Below, in pieces: positions 10,520-18,917 of a stretch of DNA of 64,000 nucleotides. Position 1 is the stretch's first letter; every line of letters starts with the position of its first letter. The DNA is from Calothrix sp. NIES-4101 (GTDB lineage: Bacteria > Cyanobacteriota > Cyanobacteriia > Cyanobacteriales > Nostocaceae). The position numbers were made by a program, and so were the translations under genes. Where the stretch lies: assembly GCA_004296455.1 (NCBI GenBank), contig AP018280.1:434001-498000 (forward strand). Direction: 5' to 3'. The notes beneath the pieces are model-generated. The model saw nothing but the letters and a program-made list of their open reading frames with translations. It was not told where the DNA came from and made no database searches.

Positions 10520-11083
10520 ATGAATCGGATAAAACTTGGTAAATGGAAACTAGTTCAGTCTGAAATGGTTTTAAACCATCATTGGTGTCAAGTGAGACGT
10601 GATGAGATTGAGTTACCTAATGGTAAGATTATCGATGATTTCTTTGTACATATTAAACCTGATGTGGCTTTAGTTTTACCAATTACTGTCAATCAGGAAA
10701 TTATATTTGTGAGACAATATCGACATGCTGTAGATGATTTTTTCATTGAACTTCCAGCAGGTGGTTTTGAGGTAGAAAAAGAAAGTGCGGAATCGGCAGC
10801 TTTTAGGGAGTTGGAAGAGGAAACTGGTTACACAGCCAAGGAAATTAAAAAGATAGCAACGCTCTATGATCGACCTAGTAAGGATACTAATAGAACCCAT
10901 TTATTTTTAGCAGAAAATGTGGTGAAGGTGAGTGAACAAATCCTAGATATAACGGAAGAGATTGAGGTTGTATTGATTCCTGTTGATGAGGTTTTAGAGA
11001 AGATTGAGAATGGAGATATTTGTGTTGCTGGTACTGTGGCAGCTTTATTATTAGGTCTCAATTATTTGAGGATAGTAAAGTAG
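10520..11083 (+). CDS. Nudix hydrolase, ADP-ribose pyrophosphatase-like
   Basis: Nudix enzymes hydrolyse nucleoside diphosphates linked to another moiety; this subgroup usually cleaves ADP-ribose or related sugars. The complete Nudix box GX5EX7REUXEEXGU is visible: G in GGFEVEKE, then RELEEETGY (about residues 78-100). It follows a beta-strand-rich N-terminal half with VRQYRHAVDDFFIELPAGG, typical of the ADPRase group. The protein has 187 residues. The APH-like gene after it is on the opposite strand. Confidence 0.9.
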   Translation: MNRIKLGKWKLVQSEMVLNHHWCQVRRDEIELPNGKIIDDFFVHIKPDVALVLPITVNQEIIFVRQYRHAVDDFFIELPAGGFEVEKESAESAAFRELEEETGYTAKEIKKIATLYDRPSKDTNRTHLFLAENVVKVSEQILDITEEIEVVLIPVDEVLEKIENGDICVAGTVAALLLGLNYLRIVK

Positions 11084-11167
11084 AGCAGATGAATATAATT
11101 TTTTTATGTATATATTCTATATTTATTCTGCTTTTAATAAGTCTTGCTAAAAGTTATTCATGTCAAT

Positions 11168-12082
11168 TCAATTAAACCTTTGACGTAACCATTGTAAACG
11201 CATTTGCATACGTTCTAAACTTTGGCTATCTTGAGATGCCATAATAAAATTCCACAGCACTGTTTGAAACATTCGTGTTTCTACTAATAAATTTAGCAGA
11301 TTTTGATCAATATCTTTACCATAACCTTGAAGTGCAGCCGATGCTTTTTCTATTTCTGTAGGAATTATATGCGATCGCGCAATCAAACAAGCCAAGTCCC
11401 ACTCAAGCCAGCCAATAAATGTATCTTCCCAATCTGTCCACAATACACCTTGAGTTGTATTTAATACGTTAGAAAAATTTGCATCACCATGTACAGGTTG
11501 CATTTTCAATAGATTGTTTGCTACTTGAGTCTCTAATTTGTTAGTTAATGTTTCGCATACTTTTTGTAGTAATTCAGCATCAGCAGGATTAAATGCATTT
11601 TTCGCAATAAGTTGAGGTAATATATGTTGTGATTCTTTGATTGGTTCTAAAATTGGTAATTCACCTGGAAAATCTAGAAGTGCTGCGTGACATTCTTGCA
11701 ATTTCTGACCAACAATTACTGGGTTAACTGGTTCTTTTAATATTTCTACAAATTCCCAAAAGCTTAAAAATAAACCTTGATGTTTATAAATTTGCGGCGA
11801 AATTAGAGAACTTGGAGGAACGATTGGTGCGCCAGATTTTGCTAAATGCTGAGTAATTTTTAGTTCGCGTTTTAGCCAAGTATTTCCCTGACGAACTGTG
11901 CCCGTTGTTGTCGCAACTCTTGCCACTACTGGACTTGGATGCAGATGTATAACCACATTTGCTTGATGGCTGAGAACAATAGCTTGGTGGCAGGAAATCC
12001 CATGTATTTGAGCAACTTTACATGCTGCTTTTATTGCTTGTTGTAGTAAGGAATTATAGGAATTATTTTCTGTCGGAAACAT
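11168..12082 (-). CDS. APH-fold phosphotransferase family protein
   Basis: This is a small-molecule kinase of the aminoglycoside/choline phosphotransferase fold; the substrate is unknown. It has 304 residues. The catalytic loop HGDANFSNVLN (near residues 197-207) gives the HxDxxxxN motif, and LWTDWEDTFIG supplies the metal-binding Asp. Family members act on antibiotics, choline, homoserine or sugars, and the sequence does not decide. It lies five bases from the end of the interrupted symporter gene on the same strand and probably formed an operon with it; the IS insertion may now uncouple its transcription. Confidence 0.85.
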   Translation of the reverse strand: MFPTENNSYNSLLQQAIKAACKVAQIHGISCHQAIVLSHQANVVIHLHPSPVVARVATTTGTVRQGNTWLKRELKITQHLAKSGAPIVPPSSLISPQIYKHQGLFLSFWEFVEILKEPVNPVIVGQKLQECHAALLDFPGELPILEPIKESQHILPQLIAKNAFNPADAELLQKVCETLTNKLETQVANNLLKMQPVHGDANFSNVLNTTQGVLWTDWEDTFIGWLEWDLACLIARSHIIPTEIEKASAALQGYGKDIDQNLLNLLVETRMFQTVLWNFIMASQDSQSLERMQMRLQWLRQRFN

Positions 12083-12682
12083 GATAATTATGATTTCTTA
12101 CGCCAAATTGCAGCAATGAGTGAACCAGTTAAATTGTGACAAATGCTAAATATAGCACCTGGTATTGCTGCTGCTGGTTCAAAATGTGCGATCGCAAGTG
12201 CTACAGCTAAACCAGAATTTTGCATTCCCACTTCAATGGACATTGTACGGCAAATAGCTGTTGATTTACCGGTAACAAAGGCACCCATATAACCCAAGAT
12301 TAACCCCAAGCAATTATGTACAATTACCGCGATAATTACTATTGGTGTGATAAATAGCTTGTCGTAATTTAAGCCGACAATTGTACCAATAATCCAAGCG
12401 TTCGCGGACATAGAAATTAGTGGGAGTATTCCCTCCATGACAAAATTATTCGGAGTCCAAAAGCGTCGAATTAATATTCCCAAAAATATAGGTAATAATA
12501 CAATTTGGATTGTGGTCATAATTAAAGATAATGGTTTTATATCAATCCAAGTTGAGGCGAGAAACCAAATCCAAAGAGGTGTAATAATTGGGCTGAGTAA
12601 TGTAGAAACAGTAGTTAAAGCCACAGATAAAGCTACATCACCACGAGCTAAGAAAGTAACTACATTAGAAGCTGTTCCTCCA

Positions 12683-12693
12683 GGGCTAGCACC
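12683..12693. repeat. Target-site duplication, left copy (IS4-like element)
   Basis: GGGCTAGCACC directly abuts the left terminal inverted repeat, and an identical 11-mer follows the right end at 14485-14495. Eleven bases is in the range known for IS4-family elements. Confidence 0.92.
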
Positions 12694-13100
12694 ATTGGTG
12701 AGAAGTTAAAGAAGAGTGCCAAAAGTCAATATGTAATTAACAAAATATAAGAAACAGCTAAAAGGCTTATAAATGATAGATTTGAGCTTGGTATCCGACT
12801 TACTCCAAACCAATGAGTAGCAAAAAAAGCAACCGAGACCATGCCAAGAAGAAACATCATCCACTGATTGAAAGTGAAGCGATGGCATCCCACCTAGAAG
12901 CTCTACTAAGTCCAGCAATTTTTAACCAACAAGCTTTATATCGACAGTTGGGAATGAGGAACCGTATTCTCAATTTGCCGTTAATGCTTGCAGCAGTTTT
13001 AACTCTTTTATGGCGTAATGTTTCAGGAGTTCAAGAATTAACTCGTTTGTTACACAACGAGGGGTTTTTATGGGTAGAAGCGACTAAAGTGACCAAACAA

Positions 13101-13282
13101 TTGGCAATTCGTAATTCGTAATTCGCAATTAATTAATTGGAAATTAATTGCTTAATTGCTTAATTAAGGTGCAAGCCCCTAAATTCATTTATGGTCTATA
13201 AATTATGACATAACGGAGTTCAAGCCCCCGGATTTATCCGTGGGGTCTTAACTGCGAATTACGAACCGCGAATTGCGAATTG
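13101..13282. mobile_element. Short palindromic insertion with AATTCG repeats and an IS200/IS605-like hairpin
   Basis: About 180 bases interrupt the transposase. The ends are inverted arrays of AATTCGTAATTCG and CGCGAATTGCGAATTG words. The centre holds GCAAGCCCCTAAATTCATTT and then a hairpin at 13225-13245 (CCCCCGGAT, TT, ATCCGTGGGG), the type of structure found at cyanobacterial IS200/IS605 ends. It encodes nothing. It looks like a MITE-type or palindrome-associated element; edges are uncertain by a few bases. Confidence 0.7.
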
Positions 13283-13911
13283 TACTGACTCAGAAAGCTC
13301 TTTCCAACAGATTTTTAACATTCCCAGCTATTTTTTTTGAAAAAGTATTTAAAGAATTACTACCTCAGCTACAGCAACAGTGGAATTATCGGCAAAAACG
13401 TCCTCTACCCGATGGTGTAAATTTTGCCCTTTCTCGTTTCAAAAAGATATGGATTGTAGATGGTTCAACATTGGAAGCTTTGTTTCGGAAATTAAAAAGT
13501 CTTGAAGATGTTCCACCAGGAACATTAGCTGGGAAGATAGTAACTATTATTGATTTAGTTACTCATCTTCCAGTAGAGATTTGGTTGACGAAATCGGCTT
13601 CTAGGTCAGATATAAAATTTGAGCCAGATATATTAAATTTAGTTTCAGAAAATACCTTGCTATTGTTAGATAGAGGGTTCTATCATTTCCATTTTTGGCA
13701 ACAATTGATTGAGCAACAAGTTGACTTTATTACTCGAATAAAAAAAGGTGCATTTTTTCAAGTAAAAGAAGTATTCAGTAATAGCTACGCTTTGCGTGAT
13801 AGGTTGATTGTTCTGGGTTGTGGCAAAAAAAGTATACCAATTTTAACTTTACGTTTAGTCGAAATTCGCTCAGAAAAACAATGGCATTCTTATTTAACTT
13901 CAGTACTTGAC

Positions 13912-14015
13912 ACCATTTCACGAAAAATATGATACAGATGTAAATTCTGAAAGCTTTGCTGCATCTAAGTTTTTTAATTGCGAATTGCGAATTGCGAATT
14001 GTGAATTGGTATGAC
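13912..14015. mobile_element. Small MITE-like insertion in the transposase
   Basis: Removing 104 bases rejoins TSVLD and PTILPP in frame. TGAC stands at both junctions (13908-13911 and 14012-14015), a likely 4-base duplication. The ends form an imperfect inverted repeat: ACCATTTCAC at the left and ACCAATTCAC read inward from the right. Inside are three copies of AATTGCG next to the right end. Confidence 0.72.
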
Positions 14016-14484
14016 CCTACTATCTTACCACCATATATTGTGGCAGATTTGTACCAACGACGTTGGCGTATTGAGCAAGCTTTTTGTACAGTCAAACGTT
14101 TACTTGATTTGAGTTATTTGTGGACGGGTTCAATTAATGGTATTCAATTGCAGATTTGGGCAACTTGGTTATTTTATGCTGATGAAAGTTGATTTGGGTG
14201 ATGCTGTTGCCGATGAACTTAACTTACCCTTTGAACAGATTTCTTTAGAAATGATTTATCGAGGTTTATATCATTTTAATGTTGCTTATAATAAAGGTAA
14301 AGCCAATCACCCTGTTCAATATTTTTCTGACCCGAAAAATCAGCATCTAGGTATTGTTAAGCGTAAACGAAAACCCAATACAAAATTAATTATTGCCCCT
14401 TTCCCTGACCGACAAAGAGGACAAGAGAACTTTTTCTTCCAAAACCCCTTGACATCTTGCTCTTCTGCTTAAGTTCTCACCAAT

Positions 14485-14495
14485 GGGCTAGCACC
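14485..14495. repeat. Target-site duplication, right copy (IS4-like element)
   Basis: This GGGCTAGCACC is identical to 12683-12693 and marks the right junction of the insertion in the BASS gene. Confidence 0.92.
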
Positions 14496-15882
14496 AACAA
14501 GAATCACCCCCAATGCCAACATGGGTGGTAATTTTAAAACTGTTGCAGCTAACCACCCCACAAGCGGCATGATTGTAAATTGTAGTAATACTCCCAAAAA
14601 TAAGGTAGAGCCAGCACTTCGCAAACTTTGTAATTGCTCAATAGTGATTGTTAAACCCATTCCTAACATGACTACTCCCAGTGCTGTGGAAATGTTTGCG
14701 CTACCACTAGCCGCAATTTTTGGGAACAAATAACCCCAAGTAGCACCAATTAATATCCAAACAACAAATAAATCCTGGCTTAATTTGATGAGACGATTAA
14801 CTCGGTGAGACATTACTGTTAAATTTAATTTCAGATTTAGGATTGTTGCCAGCTATTTTCGATAATGCGATCGCAAATTTACGGATGCTCACATCTTGCA
14901 CCTGGAAATATGAATGTCAAAACCATGACTACGTGCAAGGGGAGTTAGCCGTTGAATATCAAGTAAAAGAAGATACACAATTATATGTGGAAAAATAGAT
15001 TCAAGGGCAGATTGTGCAGCCTGACCCCAATCAGGTGGCGATGCGCCCTGAAAATGGAGATAAGTCCAATGGGCAATGAGGTAAGCAGTCAGTGAAAGGA
15101 TAAGCCAGCGATACATACCCAGCAGAGTCCCTTGCCCAAAACGGTGTAAGCCAAAACGATGCTTTGCAGTTTTAAACCACCCCTCAATCTGCCACCGACG
15201 CTTGCCCCACCACTTAAGAGTAGAAGCTTTAATTGGACGAGTAGACAAAACAAAGCGTTTTTCTAGTTTGCCATTATCGCGTTTTAAGTAATACCAAGAA
15301 ACGGTAACGGGGAAATTTAAACCAAATAAATAAACCTGTTGACCCTGTTGATGTAAACGTCTTAAAAATCTGCCATCAGCCAACTTACGACTACTAGATA
15401 CACCTGTAACAGCATGATATTTAAGCCGACGTACACCCTCAAGGAATTCTACACTGCCAAAGGCTGTGTCAGCTAAAATAATTGTTTGAAAATGTTGAGT
15501 TAAAGAAAGAGGTAAACGTTTAACCAGTTTGAGCCCAAGCATTGCAGGGGAAGGAGTTCCCTTACCTCGCCAAACACGAAAACTCCAAGGAATGCGCCAT
15601 TGTCCTATTACCAAATAAACTACGACTAGATGGAGACCACGCTTACCATTATAGACTTTGATTAAATCACTAAATTCTGGGAATTTGCCACGTTTTTCTA
15701 AAGTCGTCAGGTCAATAATTACTTGTAAAAATGGTCTGCGCCCTTTGCCTGATGACGATAATGAATTGATAACTTTTTGTAATACTGAAGAGCGAATTAT
15801 CCGAATCATTTCCCTTGTTGACCAAGGATTGATATTTAAAAATCGACTGATTGCGCTTGGGGATTTTGTCTGACTATGTTCA

Positions 15883-15891
15883 GGTAATGGG
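15883..15891. repeat. 9-bp target duplication, left copy (inner IS)
   Basis: GGTAATGGG directly precedes the inner IS end CTGACGGGGCGACAAAA and recurs at 17163-17171 after the other end. Removing one copy restores the outer transposase frame. Confidence 0.92.
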
Positions 15892-17162
15892 CTGACGGGG
15901 CGACAAAAATCGCTAGGAGGCAGATAAAATAAGCCTCATAGCTCTCAATCCTCGTTGATAATACTTTCGCTTATTGATATTAAATTTCATTAATTCGGTT
16001 ACTAATTCTATACAAGGTTCCATAAAATTGACCCAATTATTGCCGTATAAGCCGATATAAAAACTGCTATGTCGCCTTTGGGTTCGCCCATATTCTTTAA
16101 CACGACCAACATATTTCTGTATTCCTTTACGTTTTATTTCTTGTCCTTGAATTGTGGCAGAAGTGTAAGCAATCGCAATCAATGTAATTAGAACAATTAA
16201 CCGTTCACCAGATACATTAGTCCCCTCTAGATTATAACCACCACTCTTAAAGTCTCGAAACATTTCCTCAATATCAAATCTTTTTTTATAGTAAGCGATC
16301 GCCGACTCTAAACTATCTAAATTTGTTAAAATAAACCATCCTTCTTCGGGTGCCACTCCCAAGATTTTCCGCTTCCATTTACATGCAAGATTAAAGCTTG
16401 TAAAACCTTGAGATTTTGTAACTTTTACTCCTTTCAAAAAGAAAGAGACACCTGGAGATAATCCTAGCTCATTTAATTCTAACCAAATATCTGTTTGCAT
16501 CTCAACTAAATGATTCTTTTTAATACGAAGACAGAAGTAAATGCTTCTTTCTCTAAGCCAGTTTGCCAGTTTTATCGAACAAAATTCTCGGTCTCCTAAT
16601 ACGCAAATTTTATGATTTTTGAAAACTGGTAAAACTTTAGAAATAATTGCTGTTTGTTCATTAATATTACTACTACCTAATTTGGGTAATAATTCAAAAT
16701 ATACTGGAAACGCTCTTTTATCCCAAACAACACTAACCATAAACAAATTTACACAAGCCCAATTTGTACGGTCAATTACTACATGAACTATTTTTTCGGA
16801 GGTGAATTCTGTCTCTAACCATGTGGTAACAATCGGGAACCAAATTTTTTCAATTGAGAGGTTTGGTAATGATAGAAACCTCTGTATTCTCTTTCTCCGG
16901 CTTTCAAATGTAATTGGAATTGGTAGAACTGTAGCTAAGGTTTCCAAACTAACTTTTTTAATTGATTGCAGCAGGGCAATCAAAATTTTAAGAAAGATGT
17001 AATCCGCAAGGCTGAGTTGACTTTTTAAATGTTTTTGGTACAATTCAGGCAACATTATCATTAGATAGGTCTTCTTGACATAACTAGACCTATCTTTTCT
17101 TACCACGAATCGCTACACTCTTTACCAAATAAGCTTTCTAGACTGTTTTGTCGCCCCGTCAG
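15892..17162 (-). mobile_element. Intact IS4-family element inserted in the outer IS
   Basis: This 1271-base element has perfect 17-bp terminal inverted repeats, CTGACGGGGCGACAAAA at the left and its exact complement at the right. A 9-base GGTAATGGG duplication flanks it. It carries one full-length transposase on the minus strand. Perfect ends, perfect duplication and an undamaged gene indicate a recent, probably still active copy. Confidence 0.93.
15913..17055 (-). CDS. IS4-family transposase (inner IS)
   Basis: DDE transposase that moves the enclosing 1.27-kb element. The frame is open from 17106; ATG 17055 (MLPELYQKHLKSQLS) is the start usual for this group and gives 380 residues, though ATG 17061 is possible. 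The triad is readable: Asp in VVIDRTNW, Asp in LGDREF and Glu in the signature YKKRFDIEEMFRDFK, which fits Y(2)R(3)E(6)K exactly. No stop or frameshift is seen. The terminal repeats begin 21 bases after the stop. Confidence 0.92.
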   Translation of the reverse strand: MLPELYQKHLKSQLSLADYIFLKILIALLQSIKKVSLETLATVLPIPITFESRRKRIQRFLSLPNLSIEKIWFPIVTTWLETEFTSEKIVHVVIDRTNWACVNLFMVSVVWDKRAFPVYFELLPKLGSSNINEQTAIISKVLPVFKNHKICVLGDREFCSIKLANWLRERSIYFCLRIKKNHLVEMQTDIWLELNELGLSPGVSFFLKGVKVTKSQGFTSFNLACKWKRKILGVAPEEGWFILTNLDSLESAIAYYKKRFDIEEMFRDFKSGGYNLEGTNVSGERLIVLITLIAIAYTSATIQGQEIKRKGIQKYVGRVKEYGRTQRRHSSFYIGLYGNNWVNFMEPCIELVTELMKFNINKRKYYQRGLRAMRLILSAS

Positions 17163-17171
17163 GGTAATGGG
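17163..17171. repeat. 9-bp target duplication, right copy (inner IS)
   Basis: GGTAATGGG immediately follows the right end of the inner IS and matches 15883-15891. Confidence 0.92.
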
Positions 17172-17555
17172 TGTCCTTGTGCCTCTAAGAATAACGCCAA
17201 CATCGCTTCTAGGTTATCTTTTTGGTACTGCGTCGGCATCAGTTCTTTGAGGGTGTACACTAAATCTTGGGCGTGAGCAAGCATTTTCTTAGTGCTTTGT
17301 TTAATCAGATATTTCACGCCTTTTCTCTCATGTTTTCGGTTGCCAATGCAAATCTGACAATTTCATGGCGGTCATCCCCTTTGAAACGTACAGCATCTTA
17401 GCATCTGTTATTTTGGCATCCGAACCCGTAGTATTAGTTAGCTTGTAGTATTATTAATTACCTTTTTTTTGCTTTCGACAAGCCTTTGCTTCCTGTAAGA
17501 TTTTGCATCATTATATTCGCTTTTACGTGTTTACACAGCTAGGTGCAAGATATGA

Positions 17556-17781
17556 GTATAAAGGCTTCTGCTGCTTCCGGAACAGTCATATGTTTTCCCT
17601 GCTCCTCTATTGCTTCTAAAATCAAAGAAGCAACAAAATCTTGCAAATTGTTGAATAGCTAATCAAATCAAGCGATCGCACTTCCAGCATACTATCTATA
17701 GCATTCTCAAAATTGCCTTACCCCTGTAACCTAGTATTTAGCAGCCTCAAGGCGAGGATAAAAAAAGGCAGGTTATACATA
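17556..17781. other. Region upstream of hemJ, possible gene remnant
   Basis: On the minus strand a short open stretch (about 17560-17660) reads LQDFVASLILEAIEEQGKH followed by MTVPEAAEAF. It then runs into the outer IS end and stops. It could be the remnant of a small gene cut by the IS. The plus strand carries the hemJ leader. The family of the remnant was not recognised. Confidence 0.3.
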
Positions 17782-18372
17782 ATGGCATATCAATGGTTTA
17801 AAGCATTTCATATCATTGGCGTTGTCGTCTGGTTCGCCGGATTATTCTATTTAGTACGTCTATTTATCTATCACATCGAAGCCGAACAGGAACCCGAACC
17901 CGCAAAAAGTATCCTCAAAAAGCAATACACCATCATGGAAAAGCGGTTGTATGGCATCATCACCACACCAGGTATGCTAGTAACAGTTGCTTGTGCGATC
18001 GGATTATTGGTGACACAGCCAGAATGGCTACATCAAACATGGATGCACTTCAAACTTGGCTTTGTTGCTTTATTGCTAGGTTATCACCACTATTGCAAAC
18101 GCTTAATGCGACAACTGGAACAAGGAACTTGTCAGTGGACAAGTCAGCAAATGCGGGCAATGAACGAAGCACCTACAGTGTTACTTGTAATTATTGTCAT
18201 GTTGGTGATTTTCAAAAATAACCTTCCAGTAGACATGACAACCTGGGTAATTTTTGGTTTAGTTTTGCTGATGGCAGTCACCATACAACTTTACGCGCGT
18301 AAACGTCGCCTTGACAAAGAGAAAGAACTTGCTGAACTTGCAAATACTCAACAATTGCCAGAACAAGCATAA
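17782..18372 (+). CDS. hemJ: Protoporphyrinogen IX oxidase HemJ
   Basis: HemJ is a small membrane enzyme that oxidises protoporphyrinogen IX to protoporphyrin IX in heme and chlorophyll synthesis. The frame opens at 17713, but ATG 17782 (MAYQWFKAFHIIGVVVWFAG) gives the usual HemJ N-terminus, and 196 residues is the family length. The His of FKAFHIIG and the Lys-rich loop YTIMEKRLYGIITTPG are family hallmarks. Four hydrophobic helices are visible (about residues 7-28, 53-75, 85-103, 125-160), with a charged C-terminal tail. It converges on the MAPEG gene across a palindrome. Confidence 0.92.
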   Translation: MAYQWFKAFHIIGVVVWFAGLFYLVRLFIYHIEAEQEPEPAKSILKKQYTIMEKRLYGIITTPGMLVTVACAIGLLVTQPEWLHQTWMHFKLGFVALLLGYHHYCKRLMRQLEQGTCQWTSQQMRAMNEAPTVLLVIIVMLVIFKNNLPVDMTTWVIFGLVLLMAVTIQLYARKRRLDKEKELAELANTQQLPEQA

Positions 18373-18391
18373 TCTTCCAGTGGAAATTGAG

Positions 18392-18419
18392 AGTGGGTTA
18401 CGCGATCGCGTAACCCACT
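18392..18419. terminator. Perfect 28-bp palindrome between convergent hemJ and MAPEG genes
   Basis: Each arm is AGTGGGTTACGCGA followed by its exact complement, so the centre is the HIP1 octamer GCGATCGC. It sits 20 bases after the hemJ stop and 35 bases before the end of the MAPEG gene, and could serve as a bidirectional terminator. T-runs are weak on both sides. Confidence 0.6.
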
Positions 18420-18453
18420 TCAAGTAAATTTGTAATGGTGTTATTTTCAGACT

Positions 18454-18846
18454 TTATTTTGAGACTAAAGATAAAATGATGCCAATAATTGCGCCCAACA
18501 GCAGCACAATCCCCGACAGAGAGCTAATAGCAAAACCGAGCGCTCGCTTTTCCGCAGCTTGATAATATCCCCAAGCATAGGCAATACGTCCCAAAACCCA
18601 AACTGCACCAATACCCGCACCCCACAAGGGGTTCACGTAGAAAGAAAATAGCCATAGTGCAGGTAAGAAGAAAACCATCTGTTCTAAGGTATTTTGTTGA
18701 ACCCGCAACACTCGCTCAAAGTTGGGTTCTCCTGACATTTGTGGGACTGGTACTTTGTATTTAGCTCTGGCTCTGCCAACATTAATTGTGAGTACAAAAT
18801 AAACTAGGAGTGTAGAAGCAGTTACAAGACTAGTCCAGGGTGACAT
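18454..18846 (-). CDS. MAPEG family membrane protein
   Basis: MAPEG proteins are small four-helix membrane enzymes related to glutathione transferases and leukotriene synthases; the bacterial role here is unknown. The start ATG 18846 (MSPWTSLVTASTLLVYFVL) is preferred over the upstream in-frame 18933, because the extra 29 residues are Lys-rich and overlap the divergent gene. That gives 130 residues. The sequence FERVLRVQQNTLEQMVFFLP contains the typical family motif RvqrnhlE, and four hydrophobic segments are visible. Confidence 0.85.
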   Translation of the reverse strand: MSPWTSLVTASTLLVYFVLTINVGRARAKYKVPVPQMSGEPNFERVLRVQQNTLEQMVFFLPALWLFSFYVNPLWGAGIGAVWVLGRIAYAWGYYQAAEKRALGFAISSLSGIVLLLGAIIGIILSLVSK

Positions 18847-18917
18847 ATATAATAAATATTTTGATGAAACTAGCTTAATTTTAAACTTTATTTTGTAATT
18901 TTTTGGCAAGGGTAAAA

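Larger units (their letters stand above)
12813..14472 (+). pseudogene. IS4-family transposase, broken in three places
   Basis: The fragments are colinear with one DDE transposase. Bases 12813 to about 13100 encode MSSKKSNRDHAKKKHHPL up to EATKVTKQ. From about 13283 to 13911 the frame runs through VLTQKALSNRFLTF to LTSVLD, with the first acidic motif IVDGST and the second LLLDRGFY. From about 14016, DPTILPPYIVADLYQRRWRI holds the YxxRxxxE-type signature. Two short insertions break the gene at 13101-13282 and 13912-14015. A frameshift near 14180 separates WATWLFYA from VDLGDAVADELNL. The gene is non-functional. Confidence 0.88.
12694..14484 (+). mobile_element. IS4-family-like element, degenerate, inserted in the BASS gene
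   Basis: This is a 1791-base element bounded by near-perfect inverted repeats: ATTGGTGAGAAGTTAA at the left, and ATTGGTGAGAACTTAA read inward from the right. It is flanked by the 11-base duplication GGGCTAGCACC. It carries one broken transposase gene on the plus strand and two small insertions (about 13101-13282 and 13912-14015). Without these it would be about 1.5 kb, normal for the family. It can no longer make its own transposase, but its ends are intact, so trans-mobilisation is conceivable. Confidence 0.9.
12088..14813 (-). pseudogene. Bile acid:sodium symporter (BASS) family gene split by an IS
   Basis: The BASS family are membrane secondary transporters with about ten helices. The N-terminal part (14813 to about 14485) starts MSHRVNRLIKLSQD and reaches LGVILVGASP. 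The C-terminal part (12682-12088) resumes GGTASNVVTFLARGDVALSV. Deleting the element and one 11-base target copy joins them into 924 bases, 307 residues plus stop, in frame and of normal family length. The conserved substrate-site segment GASPGGTASN is re-created exactly. The gene is otherwise undamaged, so the insertion is recent or precise excision is possible. In its present state it cannot make a full protein. The substrate is unknown; relatives move bile acids, pyruvate, bicarbonate or pantoate. Confidence 0.93.
14889..17317 (-). pseudogene. IS4-like DDE transposase, interrupted by an inner IS
   Basis: The N-terminal part starts at GTG 17317 (MKYLIKQSTKKMLAHAQDL) and runs to GHPLP, where the inner IS begins. 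The rest resumes EHSQTKSPSAISRFLN and runs to HISRCKM at 14889. In-silico removal of the inner IS plus one 9-base copy gives 1149 bases, 382 residues plus stop, in frame. Likely catalytic residues are Asp in VIIDLTTL, Asp in ILADTAFG and Glu in RWQIEGWFKTAK, where the R(3)E(6)K spacing of IS4-type enzymes is kept. Translation from the internal ATG at 15809 would give a 306-residue fragment. Confidence 0.85.
14889..17555 (-). mobile_element. Outer insertion sequence, itself interrupted by another IS
   Basis: The inverted ends TCACATCTTGCACCT (14889-14903) and its near-complement AGGTGCAAGATATGA (17541-17555) enclose a transposase reading on the minus strand. The transposase stop TGA lies inside the left repeat. 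Without the inner element and one 9-base target copy it is 1387 bases. A flanking duplication for this outer element could not be found, so its exact ends are uncertain and it may be old. It lies about 75 bases upstream of the BASS gene start. Confidence 0.75.

Noticed and set aside
14870-17570. Target-site duplication of the outer IS
   Set aside because: The bases outside TCACATCTTGCACCT and its partner do not match in any register tested.
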